From the IMG/VR virus record IMGVR_UViG_3300022918_000112, positions 1 to 60,112 of that record: a stretch of 60,112 nt of DNA. One strand, given 5' to 3'. This document shows positions 42,144 through 49,125 of the stretch, piece by piece (position 1 is the stretch's first letter; the number at the start of each line of letters is the position of its first letter). Under the pieces are notes generated by a model. The model ran no database searches and was not told where the DNA came from. It worked only from the letters and a program-made list of their open reading frames with translations. A program made the translations under genes and the position numbers. Source of the DNA: a virus.

Positions 42144-42641
42144 CTACTTGATGTTCTGGGCGGCCGTATATGCCGCCTCACACGCAAAGCCAGCTATTCG
42201 ACTTCGGTCAAGCGCCTCTGCCAGGCTTCCCGCTCTTTCGTCAGCGCTTCTACGCAGGTCGGCGAGCAGAACGGTAAGGTCGGCTCTTGCCTTGCCTCCG
42301 CTGGCAACCTCGGCAGTACAGGACTTTCGCCCGGCAATGAGGTCGGTGATTTGCTGCTGCAAGCTGCGAGCCCGGCTATCAGCAATAGCAACGGTAGCCG
42401 TAACATGTTCAGTCTTGGCTTTCGCATCGTCGGAGACTCGGTTGATGTCATCAGTGATTTGGCGTTGCAGGCGCAGTGTGTTGCCGAGTGAAGTCACCCG
42501 AGCATTGGCCATGTCGAGCTCGGCCACCACGAGTGCGCGCTCAGCCTTCACGCCATCCAGCCGCCACGAGAGGTAGCTGATGGATGCCAGCGCAGCCAGG
42601 GCGAACCACAACCACATCGGAACCATCCGAAGAAGAGTCAC
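42144..42641 (-). CDS. i-spanin, Rz-like (DUF2514 type)
   Basis: 165 residues. N-terminal membrane helix (MWLWFALAALASISYLSWRL), long coiled coil with Ala/Arg/Asp repeats, C-terminal GFACEAAYTAAQNIK, the pattern of DUF2514 / Rz-like proteins. Inner-membrane half of the spanin that fuses membranes at lysis. The o-spanin gene is embedded in it. Follows two holin-like genes, its start overlapping the first by four bases. Confidence 0.85.
   Translation of the reverse strand: MTLLRMVPMWLWFALAALASISYLSWRLDGVKAERALVVAELDMANARVTSLGNTLRLQRQITDDINRVSDDAKAKTEHVTATVAIADSRARSLQQQITDLIAGRKSCTAEVASGGKARADLTVLLADLRRSADERAGSLAEALDRSRIAGFACEAAYTAAQNIK
42194..42427 (-). CDS. o-spanin Rz1-like lipoprotein
   Basis: 77 residues embedded out of frame in the i-spanin gene. 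MRKPRLNMLRLPLLLLIAGL with lipobox LAAC, followed by a Pro-rich mature part (PVLPRLPAEARQEPTLPFC), which is the Rz1 style. A start at MLRLPLLLL is also possible. With the i-spanin it makes an apparently intact pair, in contrast to the broken one at 14073. Confidence 0.82.
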   Translation of the reverse strand: MRKPRLNMLRLPLLLLIAGLAACSSKSPTSLPGESPVLPRLPAEARQEPTLPFCSPTCVEALTKEREAWQRRLTEVE

Positions 42642-42982
42642 GGGGTCTTTCTCTCTGATGCCTTGCCGACATTGTCGCAGGTCATGCAGTGCTCACAGTT
42701 CAGCGTTCGGCAGAGCCATGCTTTCACCGGCTGCCAGTACGTGACCATGAAGATGTGGCGGGCGCCGGCAAAAGCCAGAGACACATGCAACGTCAGCCCT
42801 GCTGTGGTCGGGCCGAAGAAGATGTTCTGACTCCGAACCATCACCACAAAACCGCTGATGGCGATCGTCGAGTAGATCAGCTTGCCGAGGATGCCGTCCC
42901 TCACCTTCCCGCTCAGTACACACCAGGTTGCCCACAACGAAATCAGGCCTACCGCGATGGAGTTGATCAGTTCGTAATTCAT
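42638..42982 (-). CDS. holin-like membrane protein 1
   Basis: 114 residues with three hydrophobic segments (about 5-24, 35-50, 60-80) and a C-terminal Cys-containing tail (CRTLNCEHCMTCDNVGKASE) with a CxxC pair. Size, topology and place before the spanins fit a holin or antiholin. Overlaps both neighbours by four bases. Confidence 0.75.
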   Translation of the reverse strand: MNYELINSIAVGLISLWATWCVLSGKVRDGILGKLIYSTIAISGFVVMVRSQNIFFGPTTAGLTLHVSLAFAGARHIFMVTYWQPVKAWLCRTLNCEHCMTCDNVGKASERKTP

Positions 42983-43308
42983 GGTGGATTGCCTCCCCCG
43001 AACCGCTGGCGGATAAGCGCCCAGAGGTCAGCGGCTTTGATGGCTCGGTTGATTGCCAGCAGAAGCGAGCCTCCGAAGGTCCCCAACAGAAAACCGATCC
43101 CGGCAACGATGCTCGGCTCGGTCACGTTCAGGTAGGCGCTCACCATGCCGGTCAGGTACAGGGCGCAGACAATACCGGTGAACAGGAATTTTCCCCAGGC
43201 ACGCCAATCGGTCAGGTCTTCCTTGTGCCACCAGCTGGCGACGATCGCCCCAATAAGGCCAGCGATAACCCACTCGATTCTGTCGAGCAGGCGATGCAAT
43301 AGATCCAT
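42979..43308 (-). CDS. holin-like membrane protein 2
   Basis: 109 residues from ATG 43308 with GGAGTCGAGCGC upstream. Starts MDLLHRLLDRIEWVIAGLIG; three membrane helices (about 13-27, 38-58, 66-84) and a basic C terminus (ALIRQRFGG). First gene of the late operon after the leader; probably the pore-forming holin, the other an antiholin, but which is which cannot be told. Confidence 0.78.
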   Translation of the reverse strand: MDLLHRLLDRIEWVIAGLIGAIVASWWHKEDLTDWRAWGKFLFTGIVCALYLTGMVSAYLNVTEPSIVAGIGFLLGTFGGSLLLAINRAIKAADLWALIRQRFGGGNPP

Positions 43309-43394
43309 GCGCTCGACTCCGTGGGGCATGTTTGAAATAGGCCAGCCCCAGCAGCACTCCCAGCTCAGAGCGATGGGTGTGGTGGAGCCGAAAA

Positions 43395-43421
43395 CGAAAA
43401 AGCCCCGCACGATAGCGAGGC
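43395..43421 (-). terminator. late leader terminator (tR'-like)
   Basis: On the minus strand GCCTCGC-tatcgt-GCGGGGC then TTTTTCGTTTT, one G-U wobble. Lies 90 bases upstream of the first holin start, so late genes need readthrough, as with lambda tR'. Confidence 0.7.
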
Positions 43422-43643
43422 CTTGAAATTGGTGTGAGGGTCTTTCCCCTCCTGTCTGCCGAAGACCTTCTCTGCGTCGACGCCCTATTGCATCGATCTC
43501 GCAGATTCAGTCTCGCGCCACCCCGGAGCATGTACGGCCAGGGTTCGCGGGCTGCCGGTGTTTTCTCGTGTCACTGCACTTGCCGGCGTATCAGTGTCCA
43601 GGCCTTCCCGAAGGCTGCCCTGGCTACAGATGAAATTGAGGCA

Positions 43644-43668
43644 ATAAAAACCCGGCGCTTGGCCGGGT
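43644..43668 (-). terminator. terminator after the gene at 43686
   Basis: CCCGGC-caagc-GCCGGG followed by TTTTTATT on the minus strand, 18 bases after the stop codon. Confidence 0.8.
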
Positions 43669-43685
43669 CTAAAAAGTATGAGAAC

Positions 43686-44057
43686 TCAAGATTCTAGTTG
43701 ATGCAAAATTCTACGGATCTCTCCAGCATCAATCGTGGCCTGCATTGACTCGAAGAGTAAGACCACGTTGGAGCCTTGTAGCACATCGTAAAGCTCATCT
43801 CCGAACTCAGTTCTCCGTACCGCCCCAAGACTGCCAACGCCACGATTGGGATTTGAGGCCTTCTCAATCAGGCCAACGAACTCCATTTGCTCTGCCAGCT
43901 GTTCCGCCCAAGGACGAACATCTTCCGTTGACGGAAGGTCGCTTTCTCCAAGACTCTCGAGATGTCTGCGGTATGCAGACCCCACGAGTGACGGAGCAAA
44001 GGATTGCCCCTCATTGGCGGAGGCCAGAATTCGTTTAACCAGCTCCCACATCTCCAT
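43686..44057 (-). CDS. accessory protein between late regulator and lysis genes
   Basis: 123 residues (ATG 44057, AAGGGA upstream; two further starts lie 6 and 9 bases earlier). Helical; EMWELVKRILASANEGQSFA and VRPWAEQLAEQMEFVGLIE suggest a winged-helix-like fold, followed by LGAVRRTEFGDELYDVL. Bounded by terminators on both sides, which makes it an independent transcription unit (moron). No family recognised. Confidence 0.7.
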   Translation of the reverse strand: MEMWELVKRILASANEGQSFAPSLVGSAYRRHLESLGESDLPSTEDVRPWAEQLAEQMEFVGLIEKASNPNRGVGSLGAVRRTEFGDELYDVLQGSNVVLLFESMQATIDAGEIRRILHQLES

Positions 44058-44104
44058 GCACATCACTCCCTTGAAATTAGGATGACTGTGCCATGACTGC
44101 AGAA

Positions 44105-44133
44105 AATAAAAAACCCGGCTCGATGGCCGGGTT
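44105..44133 (-). terminator. terminator after the putative late regulator
   Basis: AACCCGGC-catcga-GCCGGGTT then TTTTTTATTTT on the minus strand, 77 bases after the stop of the gene at 44210. Ends the PR operon. Confidence 0.8.
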
Positions 44134-44209
44134 CAGGTGTTCGTGTGCGTGTTGCGTGAATTGCGCACTATGGGAAAAGTACGCGCAATTCCCCGTCATG
44201 TCAATATGT

Positions 44210-44887
44210 TTATGCCGCCTCTTCTTCCTTTTCCGCGTGAATGACCTGCCATACCGGCTGCTGCGCCTGAATATCCACTTCCTTGATGACTTCTTTCAGG
44301 GATTCCCATAGGTCGAGCCAGTCGCGCGTCCAGTTTTTCGGATCAATCGTCACGCCGAAGAAGGTCTTCATCTCGGCGGCGACCCGAGCCGGCCCCCACT
44401 CAGCCGCCCCGACCACTTCCCCTTTGTACGATTGCAGCGCCAAAGTCACCAAGTACTGCGCCTTCACGCGCTTGGCCGAAGTGAGGTCTGGCAACTTGGC
44501 ATGGGCGGTGATCAGCAGCACAGCATTCATGACGTGGCGCATGGTCATCGCCGGGTGGTACAGGTAGTGCCCGAACTGTTGTACCTGGAACGGCAGCGTG
44601 TCGATGGCGCGCAAGACCTTGCCGATGGTTGCCAGGTGCGCGGCGCGGGCGGTAGATCGGCCAATAGGTGTGCGGCGAGTCTCGCTGATACTGATCTTCT
44701 GCCGAACGATCTGGATGCGTTCTTCCTTGTCATCGCCCAAGGCTGCAAACACGGCTTCGTGGCGGCGCATTCGGCTGCCCTTCTGTACCGGCGCCGACTC
44801 CGCCTTCTCAATCGCCACAGCGCTGATCGACGCGTTCGATTCGTGCTGCGACTCAGTCCATACCTGCCTTGCGTTGATCAGCTTCAT
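44210..44887 (-). CDS. putative late-gene regulator (Q position), unknown family
   Basis: 225 residues. Helical, basic, with SETRRTPIGRSTARAAHLAT, MTMRHVMNAVLLITAHAKLP and FGVTIDPKNWTRDWLDLWES. It lies at the end of the PR operon directly after NinG, where lambda-like phages carry antiterminator Q, and the late operon downstream contains several terminators. No motif of a known Q family is visible, so the role is from position. ATGA overlap with NinG. Confidence 0.6.
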   Translation of the reverse strand: MKLINARQVWTESQHESNASISAVAIEKAESAPVQKGSRMRRHEAVFAALGDDKEERIQIVRQKISISETRRTPIGRSTARAAHLATIGKVLRAIDTLPFQVQQFGHYLYHPAMTMRHVMNAVLLITAHAKLPDLTSAKRVKAQYLVTLALQSYKGEVVGAAEWGPARVAAEMKTFFGVTIDPKNWTRDWLDLWESLKEVIKEVDIQAQQPVWQVIHAEKEEEAA

Positions 44888-45459
44888 GCTGCTTCCCTCT
44901 TCAGTTCTTTGGTCTTCGCCAGGTAATCGGCCTTGATGGTTTTCAGGTCTTCAATGGTGTAGCGCTTCGGGTCGTGTGGCCCCTCCAACCAATCCACCTT
45001 GTCGGCGCCGATGCGCTTCACCAGCTCGATGCGGTAATTCACGATGTCGCCGGACTTGTGCGTGTTGCAGGGCGAGCATTGCCGGTGGCAGTTCAGCGGT
45101 TCGAATCGCAGTGCCGGATTACTCCCTACAGTCCGGTAATGCCCGGCGTCGTACTTGCCCTGGTGGTGTCGGCCGCAGCTGATGCACGGCAGAGCCGCGT
45201 CACGCTCACGAACCCAGGCGTTGAATGCGGTCTGAGCCTCTTTCATGTACTGCCCTTTCGGCTTGATCCGCTCTTTAGCTGCGCGGATCTCCTTGCGGCC
45301 TATATCGGCCAACGATTTGCGCGCTTTCTCTTCGTTTACGTGCTTGATGGCCAGTCCGCACTTAGGGCTGCACACGGCCTGACCCAGGCGCTGCGGCGGG
45401 AAGCTGATGCCGCACGCCGGGTTCTTGCAGGTTTTCGGCTTGGGTTGCTTGGCGATCAT
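44884..45459 (-). CDS. ninG: recombination protein NinG
   Basis: 191 residues. Two Cys pairs (CKNPACG near the N terminus, CSPKCG) then the HNH-like part CISCGRHHQGKYDAGHYRTV, NCHRQCSPCNTHKSGDIVNY, matching the NinG/Rap family, a Holliday junction nuclease acting in phage recombination. Overlaps both neighbours by four bases, as part of the nin-like region. Confidence 0.92.
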   Translation of the reverse strand: MIAKQPKPKTCKNPACGISFPPQRLGQAVCSPKCGLAIKHVNEEKARKSLADIGRKEIRAAKERIKPKGQYMKEAQTAFNAWVRERDAALPCISCGRHHQGKYDAGHYRTVGSNPALRFEPLNCHRQCSPCNTHKSGDIVNYRIELVKRIGADKVDWLEGPHDPKRYTIEDLKTIKADYLAKTKELKREAA

Positions 45460-45926
45460 GCAGCCTCCTTGCTGAGCAGATCGGTGAACACCACGCCCTG
45501 GCCGGTGAAGAACGCGGCGATGCGGTCGGTGTACTGAATGCCCTGGGCGCGATTGAACAGGCTGGTCACCGGGAATCCGTCAGGGCCGAACAGCTTGCAC
45601 TCACCCATCATGGCCAGCTTCTCTTCGTAGGGCAGATGGCGCATGACCCGGTACCAAGCAGCCTGGAATCCTGAATCCTCGTTCAGCAGGATCTGCACAC
45701 CGAAGTGCAGCTTGCAGTAGCGCCGAGCATCGGCCGCATCGCCGATCTGGGTCATCTCAGCGATGCGCTTGTACATCCCAAACCACAGCGAGTTCTGATC
45801 AAGCGTGCGGTCCTTGCCCGGGCGCAGGGAGACCACGACGAACTTCTTGTCGCGGTACATGGTGGTCAGGCAGGTGATGGCCTCGGAGAGCTTGGCCTGG
45901 CTGTTGACGCTGATCTTGTCGGTCAT
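45456..45926 (-). CDS. NinB/YbcN-like recombination protein
   Basis: 156 residues from ATG 45926 with AGGAGGGG upstream. FVVVSLRPGKDRTLDQNSLW and FGMYKRIAEMTQ match the RTxDQNxLW core of NinB-type ssDNA-binding recombination proteins; the rest (RYCKLHFGVQILLNEDSGFQ) is divergent. Position between the helicase loader and NinG agrees. Confidence 0.65.
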   Translation of the reverse strand: MTDKISVNSQAKLSEAITCLTTMYRDKKFVVVSLRPGKDRTLDQNSLWFGMYKRIAEMTQIGDAADARRYCKLHFGVQILLNEDSGFQAAWYRVMRHLPYEEKLAMMGECKLFGPDGFPVTSLFNRAQGIQYTDRIAAFFTGQGVVFTDLLSKEAA

Positions 45927-45928
45927 GA

Positions 45929-46735
45929 TCAAAACCCCTCCTTGCCGCGCTGTGATTCCCACTCGAACGGAATGACGATCACCCCGCCCTCCCGCAGACG
46001 ATCCGCACACCGCTCGCCGATCGCGGCCGGCAATGCCTTGGCATCCAGGTTGGAAACGATCACCGTCGGACGCTGCTCCTCGTACCGGCCGTTGATGATT
46101 GCGAACAGCGTGGTCAGCTCGAAGTCGCTGGGCTTTTCCTTGCTGACGCCGATCTCATCAAGGATCAGCAGTGATGGGCTGACGAGGCTCGACAGGATCT
46201 GGCTTTCGCTCTGTTCGCTGGTCCGGTCGTAGGTGGCGCGGATCGTTTGCAAGACCGAGCCGACAGTGCGGTACACGGCGGTGGCGCTCGATCTGGCCAT
46301 GATCTCGTTGGCGATCGCCACGGACAGGTGCGTTTTGCCCGTTCCCGGTTTCCCCAACAGCAACAGACAGCGGCCCGACTCGGCGATCTGAGAGAACTCA
46401 GCTGCGTACCTACGGCAGGTGTTCAGCGCCTTGTGCTGCTCGGCGGTGGTGGCCACGTAGCCTTCGAAGGTTTTGCCAGCGAAGCGCTTCGGGATCAGCG
46501 CCGAGCCAAGCTTGCGCTCCATGGCCATGCGGAGCATCAGCGCCTTGCTCTGGCGCTCAGACTCTTCCGTCGCTTCCTGGGCGATTCGTGAGCACTCAGG
46601 GCAACCGGTCTTCAGCTCGCGGCCGATGACCGAGAAGATCTTCTGCTCGAACTCGCCGTGGGTATCACAGTCGGCGGGCTGGATGCGAGTTCCTGGCGGA
46701 AGCTCGGGGGTCGCTTGTACTGGTTCAGAACGCAT
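45929..46735 (-). CDS. DnaC/IstB-like helicase loader ATPase
   Basis: 268 residues. N-terminal Cys/His cluster (CDTHGEF, CPECSR) may bind zinc. AAA+ domain: Walker A GKPGTGKTHLSVAIANE near 115, Walker B LLILDEIGVSK near 175, sensor VIVSNLDAKAL near 220. Loads the host replicative helicase at the phage origin together with the O-like protein. Its start overlaps the O gene end. Confidence 0.92.
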   Translation of the reverse strand: MRSEPVQATPELPPGTRIQPADCDTHGEFEQKIFSVIGRELKTGCPECSRIAQEATEESERQSKALMLRMAMERKLGSALIPKRFAGKTFEGYVATTAEQHKALNTCRRYAAEFSQIAESGRCLLLLGKPGTGKTHLSVAIANEIMARSSATAVYRTVGSVLQTIRATYDRTSEQSESQILSSLVSPSLLILDEIGVSKEKPSDFELTTLFAIINGRYEEQRPTVIVSNLDAKALPAAIGERCADRLREGGVIVIPFEWESQRGKEGF

Positions 46736-47588
46736 AGCTACCGTCCTCCCGTTGGATCAGTCCGTCGGTGTAGTTGCGGTCAGCGAAGCCGGTGTGACGG
46801 GACTGAACGACCGGTGCCGGGGCCGACTCGGCCATGCGCTTGATCACCCAGGACGCCTTGAATCCCTGCCACCCAGAAGTCAGCGCCTCGGTGATCGCGT
46901 CGGCGGCGGTTATCCCGGCTTCGACGCACTTGGCCAGCTCAGCGTTGACGGTTGACCAGACGGTGGCAGTGACGGCGGCGCGCTTGGCCTTGCGTTGGGT
47001 TAGCCAGTCGGCCAGCAGTTGCTCAGGGACGTTGTGCGGGTTGTCGGCCAGCAGCTGAGTCATGCCGAACGGAGCCTTGCGATCAGGCTTCGGTTGTTCC
47101 GGTTGCTCTTGGGGCGGATTAATCTCTTCCGAAGGAAGAGTTAATAGGGGTTCTTTCTTTGTATAAAGAAGGCAAGTTGCCGTTTTGGTCTCACTCGCAT
47201 CAGGTCTCAGTGAGACGATTTGGGCTGAGTGAGACGTTTTGGTCTCAGTGAGACAGTCAGGTTTTTCCTCATAGAAGGACCACTCGCGAATAGGGGAAAT
47301 CCCGATATCACCCCGGCTTCCCCCTACCCGGAAAATGATTCGACGCTCAAGGAGATGACTGATCGCTTTCGACGTGACGTCTCGGCGCATGTTGGTCTGC
47401 TTGCCGATATCGTCGGCGGTCAGGCGCTTGGTTTCGAGTTGATAGCCGATGGTCTGCCGTGCAATGGCCATGAGAACGCGCAGTTCGCGCGCTGGCAGGT
47501 CAACCGTAGCCAAAGCCTCCATCAGGCTGTTGTCCATACGGGTGAATCCCCTGCTGCTGTTCAGCTGGATGATGTTGTCGGGGGTCAT
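46725..47588 (-). CDS. phage replication initiator, O-like
   Basis: 287 residues. N-terminal winged helix of the Phage_rep_O type: GFTRMDNSLMEALATVDLPA, RELRVLMAIARQTIGYQ, TNMRRDVTSKAISHLLERR. The middle (about 110-145) is encoded by an iteron array, as in lambda O. C-terminal WLTQRKAKRAAVTATVWSTV, GWQGFKASWVIKRM contacts other replication proteins in the usual scheme. Binds its origin within its own gene. Confidence 0.88.
   Translation of the reverse strand: MTPDNIIQLNSSRGFTRMDNSLMEALATVDLPARELRVLMAIARQTIGYQLETKRLTADDIGKQTNMRRDVTSKAISHLLERRIIFRVGGSRGDIGISPIREWSFYEEKPDCLTETKTSHSAQIVSLRPDASETKTATCLLYTKKEPLLTLPSEEINPPQEQPEQPKPDRKAPFGMTQLLADNPHNVPEQLLADWLTQRKAKRAAVTATVWSTVNAELAKCVEAGITAADAITEALTSGWQGFKASWVIKRMAESAPAPVVQSRHTGFADRNYTDGLIQREDGSYAF
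47203..47259. other. putative replication origin (three 19-bp iterons)
   Basis: Three direct repeats with 19-base period start at 47203, 47222 and 47241: GGTCTCAGTGAGACG, GGGCTGAGTGAGACG, GGTCTCAGTGAGACA. Two contain the palindrome GTCTCA-g-TGAGAC. A diverged partial copy (GGTCTCACTCG) lies at 47188. An iteron array inside the O gene is the lambda ori arrangement. The adjacent stretch 47100-47165 is AT-rich and could be the unwinding region. Confidence 0.75.
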
Positions 47589-47620
47589 TGCTTGACTCCC
47601 TGAGAACGAGATTTGAGGCG

Positions 47621-47652
47621 CGACACGTTTTCGGAATTAACAAAACGTGTCG
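47621..47652. promoter_or_regulatory. 11-bp perfect inverted repeat upstream of O
   Basis: CGACACGTTTT (47621-47631) and AAAACGTGTCG (47642-47652), ten bases apart, 33 bases before the O start. Could be an operator, or a hairpin in the O leader. No T run follows, so it is not a simple terminator. Confidence 0.5.
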
Positions 47653-47669
47653 CAACATGGTTCGGGGTA

Positions 47670-47698
47670 TTGCTTGAATTGGGCTGGCTCTGCATAAT
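47670..47698 (+). promoter_or_regulatory. promoter for a short antisense RNA (OOP-like)
   Basis: TTGCTT (47670-47675), 17-base spacer, CATAAT (47693-47698), pointing away from O toward cII, which is the arrangement of lambda PO. Confidence 0.5.
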
Positions 47699-47704
47699 TG
47701 GTGC

Positions 47705-47749
47705 TCTCTAGTTTCGCGAATCAGCCGACCTTCTCCGTCGGCTTTTTTG
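47705..47749 (+). ncRNA. candidate OOP-like small RNA
   Basis: From the predicted start about 7 bases after the -10 to the terminator AGCCGAC-cttctcc-GTCGGCT with TTTTTT (47723-47748). About 45 nt, opposite in direction to O and cII, ending 11 bases short of the cII stop. In lambda, OOP begins between cII and O and is antisense to the cII end. Here it lies next to, not across, the cII end unless termination is inefficient. Confidence 0.5.
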
Positions 47750-47759
47750 TGTCTGAAAT

Positions 47760-48182
47760 TCAGGCAGCCTTCAGCGACTCGCGCAGCACGTGCAGCGCGT
47801 CGATGGCTTCCTGAATGGCTTTGTCGCCCTGGGCTTTTTCGTGCTGGCTGATGTGGTTGTCAGAAGCGGCGTCGAAGATCAGCCGACCCACGTCGCCGCA
47901 TTCGGCGGTCAGATGGCACAGCGCGACCATCAGCGGTTTCGCTGCCGGGCGCTCACGCTCCACCAGGTCAAACCCGAACTCGTTGGCCAGGGCCGCCAGC
48001 GGACCTTTGTCACCGGTGTGCAGCAAGATCCCGTACAGATGCTCAATGGTCAGGTGGTGAGCGTCGTTGTCCGGGTTTGCGCGCTGGAGCAGGCTCACAT
48101 GCGGAACACCCATCTTGGCGCTCAGCGATTTAGCTTCGTTGTCCTTGACCGCGTCGTGGCAGGCCCGCAGGAACTTGTCCAT
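47760..48182 (-). CDS. CII-like regulatory protein (phage CP76 family)
   Basis: 140 residues from ATG 48182 with GAGG upstream. MDKFLRACHDAVKDNEAKSL, SAKMGVPHVSLLQRANPDND, HHLTIEHLYGILLHTGD is the signature of the CP76/CII regulator family of phages; the N-terminal half is a helix-turn-helix. Probably activates lysogeny functions. It lies between cro and O, as cII does in lambda. Confidence 0.8.
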   Translation of the reverse strand: MDKFLRACHDAVKDNEAKSLSAKMGVPHVSLLQRANPDNDAHHLTIEHLYGILLHTGDKGPLAALANEFGFDLVERERPAAKPLMVALCHLTAECGDVGRLIFDAASDNHISQHEKAQGDKAIQEAIDALHVLRESLKAA

Positions 48183-48369
48183 TCGTAAAACCTCGTTTCT
48201 GTTTCCGTGGTGGCGTAATGCCAACAAGGCGATCATTCGTTCATCAACTGATCAGGGACGAATCCATGACCTTCTCTTCTTCCAGTCCCGAACCAGGGAC
48301 CAGCGCCAATCTTGAAAGCTGTTACCGACCTAACATTCCCGCTTTGCGGTCCCTAATAAGGGCTGTGAA

Positions 48370-48561
48370 TCACCGCTTTGGAGGAAAGGCGACTACGTTG
48401 CTATTGGGTAAGGCGCTGTCGCAGATCGCTTTCTTGAGCCCTGGCATGGCCAGTCGCAAAAGCTCGGAGGCCAAAGCATCCGGGGTGATTCCGATCTCCG
48501 ACGCCCATCGCGCCAGTTCTTCTGTTGCGCCCTTCCTGAGTTCAACCACTGCACTGGGCAT
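48370..48561 (-). CDS. small DNA-binding-type protein
   Basis: 63 residues; GAGGGGG upstream of the ATG. PSAVVELRKGATEELARWAS, EIGITPDALASELLRLA suggests a strand followed by two helices, as in ribbon-helix-helix proteins. Second gene after cro on the PR transcript. The 187 bases between it and cII contain no gene. Confidence 0.65.
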   Translation of the reverse strand: MPSAVVELRKGATEELARWASEIGITPDALASELLRLAMPGLKKAICDSALPNSNVVAFPPKR

Positions 48562-48582
48562 GAAACCCCCTCTATGGCCTTC

Positions 48583-48786
48583 TCAGGCGCGTCTTTTCTC
48601 CAGCTCAAACGGAAGCTCTCCGAGCGTTCGCTTGACCTCAAGCGCGGCCTCGATGATTTCTCGGCTAAGCACGCTGTGTTGCAACTTCATGTCGCGAGCA
48701 ACGTCCTTCAGTTCCTGAAAGACTTCATCATCGAGGCGCACCTTCACCTGGTGCTCGTGTCGGTGCGTTTTATCGTCGTAAGCCAT
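48583..48786 (-). CDS. ribbon-helix-helix-like small protein
   Basis: 67 residues. HQVKVRLDDEVFQELKDVAR followed by SVLSREIIEAALEVKR is a good strand-helix-helix pattern of Arc/MetJ type. First gene after cro in the PR operon. Probably an early transcription regulator. Confidence 0.7.
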   Translation of the reverse strand: MAYDDKTHRHEHQVKVRLDDEVFQELKDVARDMKLQHSVLSREIIEAALEVKRTLGELPFELEKRRA

Positions 48787-48821
48787 AGGTTCACTTCCGC
48801 TTTCGGTGTGACTGGGCAGGG

Positions 48822-49037
48822 TTAGGCGGCGGTTTTACGAGTTGGCTGATGGCGAGAACAGAGCTCGCGAGCGGTGATTTCACCGCCTGTAAGCTCCTCC
48901 GCCTTGAATGCCTTCTCTGCGCTCATCAAGCAAATGCCAGACACCCAGTACGAAACCGCAGCTTGAGATACGCCGAGAGCCAGAGCTGTTTTGGTTTGCC
49001 CGCCGAAGTGGTCGACGAGCCTTTCGATGGGGGTCAT
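48822..49037 (-). CDS. Cro-like repressor
   Basis: 71 residues from ATG 49037 with AGGAGGAG upstream. MTPIERLVDHFGGQTKTALA, LGVSQAAVSYWVSGICLMSA is a YdaS/Cro-type helix-turn-helix. First gene on PR, divergent from cI; it should bind the same operators and favour lytic growth. Confidence 0.88.
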   Translation of the reverse strand: MTPIERLVDHFGGQTKTALALGVSQAAVSYWVSGICLMSAEKAFKAEELTGGEITARELCSRHQPTRKTAA

Positions 49038-49052
49038 TTGAGACTCCTCCTG

Positions 49053-49113
49053 ATAAGCCTGCTTATATCCTAAGTAGAAGGACACTTATTTGCAAGCCGA
49101 TAAGGGAACTTAT
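49053..49113. promoter_or_regulatory. OR: three 14-bp operators
   Basis: O1 ATAAGCCTGCTTAT (49053-49066) is a perfect palindrome; O2 AGAAGGACACTTAT (49076-49089) and O3 ATAAGGGAACTTAT (49100-49113) are imperfect copies. Starts are 23 and 24 bases apart, close to two helical turns, as needed for cooperative repressor dimers. The same motif occurs twice at PL. Confidence 0.8.
49067..49095 (-). promoter_or_regulatory. PR promoter (cro direction)
   Basis: Read on the minus strand: TTGCAA (49095-49090), 17-base spacer, TAGGAT (49072-49067). O2 lies within the spacer and O1 overlaps the predicted start, so CI at O1/O2 would block it. Confidence 0.7.
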
Positions 49114-49118
49114 AAATT
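49090..49118 (+). promoter_or_regulatory. PRM promoter (cI direction)
   Basis: TTGCAA (49090-49095), 17-base spacer, TAAATT (49113-49118). The -35 is the same palindromic hexamer used by PR. O3 fills the spacer. The predicted start falls at the cI ATG, implying a leaderless or nearly leaderless cI mRNA, as in lambda. Confidence 0.6.
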
Positions 49119-49125
49119 CCAGCGG

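Larger units (their letters stand above)
43309..43685 (-). promoter_or_regulatory. late leader region with two terminators
   Basis: No credible gene in these 377 bases. Contains a terminator directly behind the gene at 43686 (43644-43668) and another near the holin gene (43395-43421). This is the place of the lambda PR'-tR' late leader; a late promoter between the two hairpins is expected but I could not identify one with confidence. Confidence 0.45.

Noticed and set aside
47722-47748. Attenuator in the cII-O transcript
   Set aside because: The T run lies on the + strand only, so the hairpin would not terminate the cII-O mRNA.
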